Shown here: positions 8,071 through 16,622 of the stretch, piece by piece | How positions within the stretch are numbered: position 1 is the first letter of the stretch | How the letters are laid out: each line of letters opens with the position of its first letter | Notes under the pieces: generated by a model | Seen by the model: only the letters and a program-made list of their open reading frames with translations | Told to the model about the DNA's origin: nothing | Databases searched by the model: none | Position numbers and translations under genes: made by a program | Origin: a virus | Strand: one strand, 5' to 3' | Virus record (IMG/VR): IMGVR_UViG_3300030099_005645 | Span: 1-28,077 of that record | Length of the DNA: 28,077 bases

Positions 8071-8406
8071 ATGAGTTCTCACAAAGAAAAATTCAATAGA
8101 AAATTTAAACAACCAGAAGGCACTAGTAATTCACTTACTAAAATAGCAAAACTCACTGGAATCCCTAGAGCAAGACTTCAAAAAATTTATAATAAAGGAA
8201 TTGGGGCGTGGAAAACGAACGTTGCTAGTGTAAGACTTAAGAGTGGTGCGAAAGCACCTTCAGCACCACGCTCAGCAAAAATGGGAAAACAACAATGGGC
8301 GATGGCAAGAGTCTATAGTGCCGTTACGGGAGGTAAGGCAGCGAAAGTAGATAAAAACGAACTTGCTGGGAAAACTGCGAAAAAAAAAGAAATTAAAAAA
8401 AAATAA
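8071..8406 (+). CDS. Small basic protein, probable virion or DNA-binding
   Basis: This 111-residue, strongly basic protein contains a helix pattern SLTKIAKLTGIPRARLQKIY (about 21-40), then a conserved-looking YNKGIGAWKTN segment, an AWAMARVYSA-like helix near 80-90 and a lysine-rich tail. The GIGAWKTN...WAMARVYS order is one I associate with a small uncharacterised family in algal giant viruses and relatives; I cannot confirm membership or function. It lies 33 bases after MCP-like 1 on the same strand. A role in genome condensation or the core is inferred from charge and neighbourhood. Confidence 0.7.
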   Translation: MSSHKEKFNRKFKQPEGTSNSLTKIAKLTGIPRARLQKIYNKGIGAWKTNVASVRLKSGAKAPSAPRSAKMGKQQWAMARVYSAVTGGKAAKVDKNELAGKTAKKKEIKKK

Positions 8407-8422
8407 TATTGTTATTTATTAT

Positions 8423-8737
8423 ATGATTGACGACAAAATGATGGCACGACTCAAAGAACACTCTAAACAACATAAAGGTGGAATGAGAGGTAAGCATATG
8501 CGAAATATGGTTAAGTTCGTTAAAGAAGGTATGTCATTCACTAGAGCACACAATAAAGCGAAAAAACTGGACGCTGAAGCGGAAGGTGGAAGTAATAATA
8601 AAGGACTAACAGAGAAACAGAAAAAACTCCCCGAAGCATTAAAAAAAGCAATTAAGAAAAGCAATAATAAAGATAAACCTAGACCTAAACCAATGGGAAT
8701 GAAAAAAACAAAAGCAATGGGAAAAACTTCTTATTAA
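8423..8737 (+). CDS. Small basic protein with KHMRNMVKFVKEGMSF motif
   Basis: I choose the ATG at 8423 (104 residues, MIDDKMMARL), preceded by an AT-rich TTATTATAT leader, over an upstream in-frame ATG that lies inside the preceding gene. The protein has a conserved-looking helix (KHMRNMVKFVKEGMSFTRAH, about 24-43) and a long lysine-rich tail with an PKPMGMKKTKAMG stretch. The xMRxxxKFxKEGxSFxxAHxxA pattern recurs, in my recollection, in basic proteins of polinton-like viruses and virophages; the function is unknown. It is likely a virion DNA-binding protein. Confidence 0.68.
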   Translation: MIDDKMMARLKEHSKQHKGGMRGKHMRNMVKFVKEGMSFTRAHNKAKKLDAEAEGGSNNKGLTEKQKKLPEALKKAIKKSNNKDKPRPKPMGMKKTKAMGKTSY

Positions 8738-8744
8738 ATAATAT

Positions 8745-8951
8745 ATGAAAAAATTTCAACCAAATAAAGTTGTTAAGGTCGCACACAAGAATAATCTAGA
8801 AAAGAAACCAGACAATAAAGAATTAAGGCAATATGCTGAAGTATTAAATGATAAAAAACACCCTTTTAATAAAGTTCCCAAAGAACCAAAATTAAATATT
8901 GAGAATATATTTATTAAAAAGAATAAAAACAAAAAAGCAAAATCTAATTAG
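8745..8951 (+). CDS. Very small basic protein
   Basis: This 68-residue lysine/asparagine-rich protein starts 7 bases after the preceding stop with a TAATAT leader. No domain is recognisable and most of the sequence looks disordered. Tight spacing on the same strand with two other basic genes argues that it is real and co-expressed. Function is unknown; a virion-internal or DNA-binding role is a guess from charge. Confidence 0.55.
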   Translation: MKKFQPNKVVKVAHKNNLEKKPDNKELRQYAEVLNDKKHPFNKVPKEPKLNIENIFIKKNKNKKAKSN

Positions 8952-8999
8952 TTATTTTTGATTTAATTATAATATTTTAAAAATAAAATATTATATTTA

Positions 9000-9007
9000 T
9001 TTATAAA
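9000..9007 (+). promoter_or_regulatory. Late-type start motif TTTATAAA (MCP-like 2)
   Basis: The octamer directly abuts the ATG at 9008, after a long AT-only leader, as in the other two MCP-like genes. Confidence 0.5.
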
Positions 9008-10459
9008 ATGAATACCCTTACTGATTACTCAATCAACGATTCCCCTATGTTAATGGATATTAGAAGTGATACTCTTGAACCAATCAGTTCTCAGTCAAAA
9101 AAATTCGTCTTCCGCCTAGACCAAGCGGGATATTTAGACCAAAACTCATTATTATTATTTAAATTACAACAAAATGCTTTCACTAATAATCACAGAGTCA
9201 ATTCTTTCAACGGAGGTCTCGGTGCTATAAGACGTGCCATATTTCAAGTAGGTGATTTTGTTATAAATGATGTAGATGGAGCAAATAAGTTAATGACCCT
9301 TATGAATTTCATAGGGAAAAACGAACAAGTAAGAAACAATTTTGATTGCTGGTATTATCAAAACCAACTTCATTATAAAGTTGCCACTGGTGCTGACGCA
9401 ACAACCCTAGGAAACGCCCAAACACACGGAAACGGAACAATCGGTTGTGATAAAATAAGAAGCGGAATAAATATAGGTGATGTAGGAAATAATAATAATG
9501 GTGCTGTTGTTAATTCTTGTCGTATCTTAGGAGACGCAAATAATAATATTCAAATGGGAATCCCTCTCGGTGTATTATTCCCCGCCCTCAAAGGGAGAAC
9601 TCTGCCATTATTCTTATTTCAAGATTACAGAATTCTTATAACAATTGAATTTCACGATGCTAAAACTTATATCAATGACATCTCACAAGTAGGAGGTGCT
9701 GGTAATCAAAATGAAGGATTAGAAGCAGTCAGCAATAGTGTTGTTCCTACAGATGTTAAATTACAAGTTGATTACATTATTATGCCAGCAGAAGTTCAAA
9801 ATAAAGATAGAGCAATGACTAATAAACAAGGAGGATTAAATCTTACTTTCTTTGATTCAGTTAAGGTTGAGAAACAAATCCCAGCACACGCTAACGGAGT
9901 TCTTCAAGAAGTAGAACACAGAATCGGAGCAGATAATAAAGAAGTTCATAAAATTTATATGACTAAACAATTAGCACAAGGTATTGCCAGTGGTAATGCC
10001 TTATTCTTACATCAAAGAATTGATGGCATCAATCAAGAAGAATATAATGTCAATATTGCTGGAGTTGATGTATTTCCAGAATTTAAATTTAGACCAACTT
10101 CTCAATATGATGAAACCTCAAATTGCTTAGGAAATGATATTCAAGTTCCTAGACCAATTTATTTTAATGATGATAATACTATATATAATGGATTAGGAAC
10201 TAATTCTGGAGGCACACTAGGAAAATATAAACCATTATGTCTAGATTTAAGTAATGGTAATGACGGAATCATAGGCAGTGGAAGAACTATAGGAGCATAT
10301 CCTATAATCTGGAAATATAAAAGAAAAGGAACTAGAGCGGTTGCTGGTCTTACACCAGCACTTAATACTGCTCTTGAAGTAGATTATTACTTACTTGTAT
10401 CAAAAACAGCAAATATTAAATCAACACCTATGGGAACTAATGTTATGGTTAGTTATTAA
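9008..10459 (+). CDS. Major capsid protein-like, paralogue 2 (double jelly roll)
   Basis: This 483-residue protein shares the capsid pattern of the other two paralogues: FVFRLDQ...YLDQNSLLLFKL (about 33-53), GGLGAIRRAIFQVGDFVIND (69-88), an IPLGVLFP...LPLFLFQDYRILITIEF segment near 190-215 and a VDYIIMPAEV strand that probably closes the first jelly roll. The second half holds IPAHANGVLQEVEHRIG and ends in an EVDYYLLVSK strand. Its VDYIxMPAE signature is the one I find most typical of polinton-like virus capsid proteins, so this copy may be the principal shell protein. It is followed after 12 bases by a converging small gene and hairpin 3. Confidence 0.8.
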   Translation: MNTLTDYSINDSPMLMDIRSDTLEPISSQSKKFVFRLDQAGYLDQNSLLLFKLQQNAFTNNHRVNSFNGGLGAIRRAIFQVGDFVINDVDGANKLMTLMNFIGKNEQVRNNFDCWYYQNQLHYKVATGADATTLGNAQTHGNGTIGCDKIRSGINIGDVGNNNNGAVVNSCRILGDANNNIQMGIPLGVLFPALKGRTLPLFLFQDYRILITIEFHDAKTYINDISQVGGAGNQNEGLEAVSNSVVPTDVKLQVDYIIMPAEVQNKDRAMTNKQGGLNLTFFDSVKVEKQIPAHANGVLQEVEHRIGADNKEVHKIYMTKQLAQGIASGNALFLHQRIDGINQEEYNVNIAGVDVFPEFKFRPTSQYDETSNCLGNDIQVPRPIYFNDDNTIYNGLGTNSGGTLGKYKPLCLDLSNGNDGIIGSGRTIGAYPIIWKYKRKGTRAVAGLTPALNTALEVDYYLLVSKTANIKSTPMGTNVMVSY

Positions 10460-10471
10460 GTTATTTCACCC

Positions 10472-10657
10472 TTAAGGGAGGGAGGATAGGGAGGCAGAAT
10501 GCTTGAGAATATTTTTTTTTATCTCAACAAAATCCTCTCCCTTTTCTCCCTTATCTAAATAAGAATCATTTTCACAATCCATATCTGTTTCGCAACAAAC
10601 CATTCTACACCTACATCTAAACCAGTTTCTTATCCTCTTACAACAAGCAAATTTCAT
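10472..10657 (-). CDS. Possible small cysteine-rich protein
   Basis: The 61-residue frame has six cysteines and six arginines in its first 21 residues (ACCKRIRNWFRCRCRMVCC), an acidic middle and a Lys/Glu-rich end. Its last 27 codons or so run through hairpin 3 and the stop lies in the purine arm, so either the hairpin is coding or the transcript ends inside the frame. The intergenic space is otherwise empty, and an AT-rich leader precedes the ATG. It could be a small membrane-associated or zinc-binding protein; the alternative is a chance frame. Confidence 0.45.
   Translation of the reverse strand: MKFACCKRIRNWFRCRCRMVCCETDMDCENDSYLDKGEKGEDFVEIKKNILKHSASLSSLP
10474..10552. terminator. Hairpin repeat copy 3
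   Basis: The purine arm at 10474-10494 (AAGGGAGGGAGGATAGGGAGG) pairs, with mismatches, with the pyrimidine arm at 10534-10552. An inner TTGAGA/TCTCAA stem flanks a T run. It lies 14 bases after the stop of MCP-like 2 and inside the end of the opposing small frame. Confidence 0.65.
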
Positions 10658-10699
10658 TATTAAATATATTTTATATTTTTATTATCTGTTATTATATAA

Positions 10700-13210
10700 A
10701 TGGCAGATATACTCTATATAGATTGTAATCGGTCTAATTCAATTAAAAGCGACGAAAATACTAATGAATGGGAATTTAAACTTCAAGATGAAGCACTTAT
10801 GCTCCCAGCGGGAACACAAGTGTCTATTCAAGAATCATTCATAAATAAAAGAGGTGTTGGCGGAAGCACAATTGTTATTGATGATGATATAACAACAACA
10901 ATAAGATATGGATATTATATAACTCATAGTCCTCATTTTGCTCCTAACTCTCAATCAAGACCCTTTCAAGGTTCATATCAATTATTCACAAAAACTATAA
11001 GAGATGTAGGTGCTGGAGGAGGAGGTGGAGATTATGCTACATTTAAAAGAGACTGGGATAATTCAAGAGTCAATCCACCAGCAAGAGATTATTTTGGTGT
11101 TAAAAGAATGGAAGATATAGGAGGAACTGAACTTCCTTTGTGTGCTGTTAAAATAACTAAATATGCTGAAGATAGGGGATTATATAGACAAACTTGGGCG
11201 GGAGATAATGGAACAATCTCACCTCACGTCGCTGAAACAGAGATTTCAATCCCAGCGGGGAGTTATGCTGTAGAAGAAATAGCAAAACTTATAGAAGACC
11301 AGTTAAATGGAAAATTAGTTAATGTAAAAAATAAAGATTTCACAACAGATTTTATAAGAAAAAAAAAGACTGAAGGAACTTATAGAGGAACTCTTGAGAA
11401 TGACGGAACACTTACAATGAGTAATTGTTTCCCTCAATCCTTTGCCGATTCTTCTGGTAATTATAGAAATGATAGAATGACCTTAAATTATTGGAGGCAG
11501 TTCGACCCGACAACCGCTCCCGCTGGATTCCCAGTATTCCGCACTCCTTTTTATAGAATGTCAAGAACAGCACACCCTAATAACGGAGAACTTGATTCTG
11601 TAGAAGACAGATGGCAACCATTATTTTTTATGAAACCTAGTGATTGGAATGATTGTAGAGAAACTCATATAAGAATAAATGAATGGAATAACGGACAATT
11701 CCGTGATGACGGACAAGCAGTTAATAAAAATTCTGTTCCTCCTATTCCGCCAGACCCAGATAAGATAGATGGTTATATTAAGAGAAGTAGCAACTGGGAT
11801 TATCGTAAGCAAACAACCTTTTTAGGAAACACTGGTGGAGGAACTCTTGACCCTACAAATCAAACAAATTTTAAACCCTTATTTCACCTTATGCGAAACG
11901 TTGATTTTAAAACTGGCAATAATGCTAGTTCATATAATTATGACCCACAATATAAAGGTGTATATGTCGGTGCTCCAGAGATTACATTCAACTGGAATAC
12001 AGAATCTAGTGCCTTTGAAATAAATAATCTTCATTTCCCTTACAGATTTATGTCTCACGACCCTTATGGCAATCCATTACCAGAAGCGGGATTAGAAGGT
12101 GTATTGACTAAAAGATTAAATGACGAAAGAGCAATTGTGAAACAAAATCCTCCACCAGACAACGAACAAGACGGAACAAGAGTATCACAATCAGTTATGA
12201 CTAATATTGAATCACCACAAGAAAGAATAGGAGGAATATTTATTATGAACTGGGCAGTTGAAGTCGCAGAAACAGAAGGAGATATAAATAAGAAAGACGG
12301 AACACAATTCTCACAACAAGACTTACCTCAAGGTCTTTGGAACTGGGACGAACATTTTAGTAGCAAAGAAAAATCAAGAGACGCTTGGAAAAAAACATTA
12401 TGGCATAAATTAGGATTCAGTTATGATGCCTTACAAAACCCAGACAATTTTGAAATGTGTAATTATATTGGTGAAGATACAACTAACAGAGAAAGATTAG
12501 GAGGAGCAACAACTAAAGCAGATTTTAATCCTTCAATTATATCAACAATTTCATCAGCATTTAATATAAATCAATTTAAACCTAATCCAGATTTAGAAGA
12601 CGCAAGACCTCGTGTATATTCTAACTTTGACGTAGGAACAGTATACGCTAATCAAAGTGATAGTTCTTCAAAAAATCCTTTCCCACAAGCAGACCCCGCT
12701 GGAGGAACAATTCCATTTAATAATAATGGAGGATATACTAGTTCTCCATATCAATCCGTTACGTGTGTTCCAGTCCAAACTCAAGGAAAAGCAATCACAG
12801 CGTCAGCACTTCCTACACTGAGCGAACAAGGTTATTATTTAATAACAAGTAATATTATTGACGGATATAAAGATAGAATAAAAAGGGGAACACCTATATC
12901 ATTGTTAGGAGTTGTCCCTATATCAAATCTTTCTTCACAAGATTTTATACAAACTAGAAATGAAATAGTTCATACAATTCAAAATCCAGTTGTCTTAAAT
13001 AGCATTAAAATTAAGGTATTAAAACCAGACTTGACTGCTCCTAGTTTAGAGGAGAATAGTAGTGTTATATTGAAAATCGTTAGACCACTCACTATTCCAA
13101 ATCATATAGGGGATATAGATAAACGTCCCGAGAATGACAAGGTTGCTGATAATAAGAATAAAATAGTGGAGAATAAGGTAGAACAAACAAATAAAAATAT
13201 AGTAGTATAA
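10700..13210 (+). CDS. Large minor capsid or vertex protein candidate 1
   Basis: This 836-residue protein has no enzyme motif and is rich in Asn, Asp, Gly, Pro and aromatic residues, typical of a large structural protein. The N-terminus (IDCNRSNS...NEWEFKL...LPAGTQVSIQESFIN, about 7-49) is a pattern I associate with large virion proteins of polinton-like viruses. An IPAGSYAVEEIAKLIEDQLN element lies near 180-200. The C-terminus has SIKIKVLKPD, then an ENSSVILKIVRP strand. The protein at 21804-23942 has the same three elements in the same order (AG.Y...IN near residues 90-110, and LRILIKD..TIDFTIFK at the end). A penton, spike or capsid-cement role is inferred. Leader TTATTATATAA abuts the ATG. 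Confidence 0.65.
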   Translation: MADILYIDCNRSNSIKSDENTNEWEFKLQDEALMLPAGTQVSIQESFINKRGVGGSTIVIDDDITTTIRYGYYITHSPHFAPNSQSRPFQGSYQLFTKTIRDVGAGGGGGDYATFKRDWDNSRVNPPARDYFGVKRMEDIGGTELPLCAVKITKYAEDRGLYRQTWAGDNGTISPHVAETEISIPAGSYAVEEIAKLIEDQLNGKLVNVKNKDFTTDFIRKKKTEGTYRGTLENDGTLTMSNCFPQSFADSSGNYRNDRMTLNYWRQFDPTTAPAGFPVFRTPFYRMSRTAHPNNGELDSVEDRWQPLFFMKPSDWNDCRETHIRINEWNNGQFRDDGQAVNKNSVPPIPPDPDKIDGYIKRSSNWDYRKQTTFLGNTGGGTLDPTNQTNFKPLFHLMRNVDFKTGNNASSYNYDPQYKGVYVGAPEITFNWNTESSAFEINNLHFPYRFMSHDPYGNPLPEAGLEGVLTKRLNDERAIVKQNPPPDNEQDGTRVSQSVMTNIESPQERIGGIFIMNWAVEVAETEGDINKKDGTQFSQQDLPQGLWNWDEHFSSKEKSRDAWKKTLWHKLGFSYDALQNPDNFEMCNYIGEDTTNRERLGGATTKADFNPSIISTISSAFNINQFKPNPDLEDARPRVYSNFDVGTVYANQSDSSSKNPFPQADPAGGTIPFNNNGGYTSSPYQSVTCVPVQTQGKAITASALPTLSEQGYYLITSNIIDGYKDRIKRGTPISLLGVVPISNLSSQDFIQTRNEIVHTIQNPVVLNSIKIKVLKPDLTAPSLEENSSVILKIVRPLTIPNHIGDIDKRPENDKVADNKNKIVENKVEQTNKNIVV

Positions 13211-13213
13211 ATA

Positions 13214-15076
13214 ATGACTAAATATTATCCAGAAATGACTCATAATAAATACGAACAATTTATTGCTGAATATATGAAAGACTCTAACGTTGATTTTGTT
13301 ATAAATACTAATGACAGAACTGCTAAGAAAGGATATGATGAAAATGGTGATTTATTATTTTATCTTATTCCCGATGTCTTTGACGAAAAAGACTTTGAAT
13401 TATATGATATAATGGACGAAGTAGCAGAAAGTAATCTTAATACAAACAGAGGAGCGTCTGCTGGAATTGTTGATAGGAATCTTGTAGGGTGGGGAAAAAA
13501 AGACAATATTGAAGCAATTAAAAATGAATATAAACAAAAAACAAAATATTCATTAGAAAGAACAAATCCAAAAAATCCAAAAGCAAGATACAGAATCAGT
13601 AATCCAGTTCATAGCAATATGGTAGGATATTTTGATAAAGCAGATATAAATTGTAGAAAATATATAAGCAATCCTCCTAAGTGCCGTCTTACTTCATTCA
13701 CACAGAAGAATTTTGAAAAATATAAACAACTTATTCCCTATGTTGAAAAAATAAGCAATAAAATGAAAGAATATTGTCCTAAACAATATACAGCACACAA
13801 GAATTTCTTAAAGAATAAAGAGAAAATAGGAGACTCTGTATTCACAACTCTAACCATAAACAAGAACTTTCGCACAGCAATTCACACAGATAAAGGAGAT
13901 TATCAAAATGGAATAGGTGTTATAAGTTGTATGGGTGATTTTAAAGGAGGTGATTTTTGTCTGCCTAATTATAGAATGAGAATTGAATTAAAACCACAAG
14001 ACTTACTTTTTGTAAACGTTCATAGACATCATTGTAATACTGAAATTGAAGGCAACAGAATAAGCGTTGTTTCTTATATAAGAGAGAATTTTGAAAAGTG
14101 CGAAAATAAGATAGATTATAAAATAATTGTAAATAATAACAATGAATCAATATTTAAATATCTTGAAGACAAATGCGACAATAATGCTATATATTATACA
14201 GCAAAAAAGGGACAGATTGTATGGAATGATTTTAAGGAGATACACGGAGACCCAGTGTCTCATTTCCCAGCATATACACCGACTCTACTTTTGAATGAGA
14301 TTCCTAAAGTTCCTAATGGTATGTCCTTTGAAGAATATATTTTAGAAACCTTTGAAAAATCATTTAAAGAATCTACGCCTTTTATAAGTGTGGGCGACAA
14401 TGTATTTAGTATCAATATGCCCGAGAAACAAAAAGTCTCAACTCTTATTGATGACAGAATGACAGATTCAATTAAAATGAATATAAAATCGTGGGAAAGT
14501 ATGGGGTATGAAGTGGATATATATAGTTATATTCACATTGAAGATATGGATTATATTGACGCAAGAACAATATGCGAACATAATGAAATATTTATGTTCG
14601 TTATGAACTTGTGTAAGAGTGTTGATACTATTTTCATAAGCAATGATACACTTCTTATGAAACCATTGCCTAAAAAAAAAATCATTATAACAACTGAATT
14701 CAACAGAGCATTAGACACACAACCTAATTTATCAGTATTTAAAATGCCTAAAGACAATGTATTTATGAAAGATTGTCTATCATTCTTCAATGGTGATACA
14801 CACACTACTGAGAATAAGAGAAAATTTATGCGTGCTATAAGATACTTTGCTCTTGCTAAAGAACTTTGTTCTCCAGCAGAATTCACAAAGATTCATAAAG
14901 TATATGCTAAAAGCATATTCATTGATTATGAAAAATATAAAAAACAAAAATTAAAATATAATATTCCATTTCCTTTGAAGGAAGACCTTACAAATTGTAT
15001 TGGAATAAAAACAAATAATATCAATCAAACTATCCATAAAAATTCATTATTTAATAACCTCCACCCCCTCGTTTAG
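13214..15076 (+). CDS. TET/JBP-type DNA base oxygenase fused to a glycosyltransferase-like domain
   Basis: The first 300 of 620 residues match the TET/JBP branch of 2-oxoglutarate/Fe(II) dioxygenases, which hydroxylate 5-methylcytosine or thymine in DNA. Visible are TNRGASAGIVDR (77-88), NMVGYFD (135-141), CRLTSFT (157-163), the iron ligands H224-x-D226 in TAIHTDKGD, GGDFCLP (245-251), a distal ligand H273 in HHCN and R282 for 2-oxoglutarate. Residues about 385-620 resemble a DXD-type glycosyltransferase (STLIDDRMTDSIKMNIKSWE, then FISNDTLLMKPL at 474-485), but the DXD is changed to SND, so this part may be inactive or only bind DNA or sugar. It starts 3 bases after the preceding capsid gene, so it is probably expressed late. 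Substrate is unknown; no DNA methyltransferase is seen nearby. Confidence 0.85.
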   Translation: MTKYYPEMTHNKYEQFIAEYMKDSNVDFVINTNDRTAKKGYDENGDLLFYLIPDVFDEKDFELYDIMDEVAESNLNTNRGASAGIVDRNLVGWGKKDNIEAIKNEYKQKTKYSLERTNPKNPKARYRISNPVHSNMVGYFDKADINCRKYISNPPKCRLTSFTQKNFEKYKQLIPYVEKISNKMKEYCPKQYTAHKNFLKNKEKIGDSVFTTLTINKNFRTAIHTDKGDYQNGIGVISCMGDFKGGDFCLPNYRMRIELKPQDLLFVNVHRHHCNTEIEGNRISVVSYIRENFEKCENKIDYKIIVNNNNESIFKYLEDKCDNNAIYYTAKKGQIVWNDFKEIHGDPVSHFPAYTPTLLLNEIPKVPNGMSFEEYILETFEKSFKESTPFISVGDNVFSINMPEKQKVSTLIDDRMTDSIKMNIKSWESMGYEVDIYSYIHIEDMDYIDARTICEHNEIFMFVMNLCKSVDTIFISNDTLLMKPLPKKKIIITTEFNRALDTQPNLSVFKMPKDNVFMKDCLSFFNGDTHTTENKRKFMRAIRYFALAKELCSPAEFTKIHKVYAKSIFIDYEKYKKQKLKYNIPFPLKEDLTNCIGIKTNNINQTIHKNSLFNNLHPLV

Positions 15077-15422
15077 GTGCTTGTGATTTCCTCACTTGTG
15101 CCACTCTTGCTTTCACTCTATTTAATCTGTCTATCTCTTTTTGTGATAGACCTTCCATTGTATCAAGCATACTTGCTTTGACTGATTGTGCCACTCCAGC
15201 ACTAGGTTTAGTGATTGGTTTATTTTGGTCTGTAGGTGGTGTATATAATGCTCCGCCACTAACTGCTGGTGCTACTGCTTTTTTTGCCACTTTGGGTCTT
15301 GCTTTTCTCTTTGCCCCAGTTTCGTCTGTTGCTTTTATTTTCTTGTAAGTTGTCATAGACTTGCCGTTCTTATTCTTAATCATTACTTTCTTGTAATCTG
15401 GATTATCTTTTCTGCTAACCAT
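15051..15422 (-). CDS. Small basic protein with Gly-rich C-terminus
   Basis: This 123-residue protein is lysine/arginine-rich, with an N-terminal NPDYKKVMIKNKNGKSMTTY segment, an Ala/Lys/Pro-rich linker, a helical region near 80-112 and a terminal KRGGGGY. It has no recognisable domain. It converges on the TET/JBP gene and overlaps its 3' end by 26 bases. An AT-only leader precedes the ATG. A virion core or DNA-condensing role is inferred from charge only. Confidence 0.65.
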   Translation of the reverse strand: MVSRKDNPDYKKVMIKNKNGKSMTTYKKIKATDETGAKRKARPKVAKKAVAPAVSGGALYTPPTDQNKPITKPSAGVAQSVKASMLDTMEGLSQKEIDRLNRVKARVAQVRKSQAPKRGGGGY

Positions 15423-15477
15423 TATATAATATATATAATATATTTTTTATAAAAAAAAAATAAATATATATATTAAA

Positions 15478-15777
15478 ATGCCTACATTAAGAAAAGCACC
15501 AGCAAATTTTAAAATCAATAAAACATTATATAGACCTTATAAAAGTGATAAAAAAGGAAAAAAAGGAATGGTCTATGTTAAAAATAAATCTGGCGGAAAA
15601 TCCTTAATACATTTTGGGGACGCTAATATGAGTGATTTCACGAAACATAAAGACCCCGCTCGCCGTAAGAACTATCTTCAAAGAAGTGGGGGTATAAGAA
15701 ATAAGCAAGGAAAACTTACTGCTAATGATAAAAATAGTGCTAATTATTATGCTAGAAGATATTTATGGAATGCTTGA
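15478..15777 (+). CDS. Small basic protein of an uncharacterised viral family
   Basis: This 99-residue basic protein has a compact motif series: LYRPYKSDKKGKKGMVYVKN (about 18-37), IHFGDANMSDFTKHKDPARR (44-63), NYLQRSGGI and an ANYYARRYLW end. The HFGDxxxxDFTxHKDxxRRxxYxxR pattern is one I recall from small uncharacterised proteins of phages and giant viruses; the biochemical role is unknown. It is divergent from the gene at 15051-15422 across a 55-base AT-rich gap. A virion-associated role is possible. Confidence 0.72.
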   Translation: MPTLRKAPANFKINKTLYRPYKSDKKGKKGMVYVKNKSGGKSLIHFGDANMSDFTKHKDPARRKNYLQRSGGIRNKQGKLTANDKNSANYYARRYLWNA

Positions 15778-15784
15778 CGTGAAA

Positions 15785-16594
15785 CTAATAAGTATAATCA
15801 AATGTATAATCTTCCATATATTCTTCAATAAGAGTATCATATAAAGAACCTACAACTGGTTTATTAAATGTAAGTTGTGAATATAATCCTTTTCTGTTCT
15901 TAAATCTGCGGAACATATTTCTCCAGCAATGAAGCATATATCCTTGAGTTATAGGTAAGTTAGGTTCAACACCATATTTCATTTTAAATTCTTTGTCTAA
16001 ATAAAATTCTTGATAATGCCACCAGTCCATATTATTCACGTGTTCTGGTGGTAGTATATTGTCTTTTAATTCTGGGTGTTTCTTTTTGAAGAATTCCTTA
16101 ATAACCTTCATTCCTTCTAATTCATTTCTCATATTGCCTTTTTTATACAATAACATTAAATATAGTTCTTCAAATATGATTTCCTTATTCTTCTTTGAAT
16201 ACATAAAATTTATTGAGGGACAAGTAGGATTATTACTTTTATATGCTCCTTTCTTCATTGTTCTCTCACTACTAAATAATATATCTTTTGTAAGCATTTC
16301 GTCAAAAGGTTTCAAGCATATAATATCTAAATCAACCCAGCAACCTCCGCATAAATAAAGCATTTTAAATCTAAATAAATCAGCAAAAGGTAAGATACTT
16401 CCGTGTTCTTTGAATATATCATTTTTATTTAGAATCTGGTTTCCGTCTTTGATTACAACTCCTTCTGGAATATTCTCAACTTCACCATATACATATAAAT
16501 GAAATTCATATCCGTGTTTCAAGAATGATTTAATACAACCATATTCCATTAAAGATAATTTATCGCCTATCCATAGACTTTGACAAATAACCAT
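15785..16594 (-). CDS. DXD-type glycosyltransferase (GT32-like)
   Basis: This 269-residue protein transfers a sugar from a nucleotide-sugar donor, by family resemblance to the glycosyltransferase sugar-binding (DXD) group. The signature ADLFRFKMLYLCGGCWVDLD (71-90) has the D-x-x-R-x-x-x-L-x-x-x-GG-x-x-x-D-x-D order, with the metal-binding D88/D90. The N-terminal QSLWIGDKLSLME starts the nucleotide-binding half. A GYMLHCWRNMF segment near 216-227 carries a conserved-looking His. It lies on the same strand as the next glycosyltransferase gene with a 28-base gap. The acceptor could be a capsid protein, lipid or a hydroxymethylated base made by the neighbouring oxygenase; the sequence cannot decide. 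Confidence 0.83.
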   Translation of the reverse strand: MVICQSLWIGDKLSLMEYGCIKSFLKHGYEFHLYVYGEVENIPEGVVIKDGNQILNKNDIFKEHGSILPFADLFRFKMLYLCGGCWVDLDIICLKPFDEMLTKDILFSSERTMKKGAYKSNNPTCPSINFMYSKKNKEIIFEELYLMLLYKKGNMRNELEGMKVIKEFFKKKHPELKDNILPPEHVNNMDWWHYQEFYLDKEFKMKYGVEPNLPITQGYMLHCWRNMFRRFKNRKGLYSQLTFNKPVVGSLYDTLIEEYMEDYTFDYTY

Positions 16595-16622
16595 ATATAT
16601 TATGTATTTATTTTTATATTAC

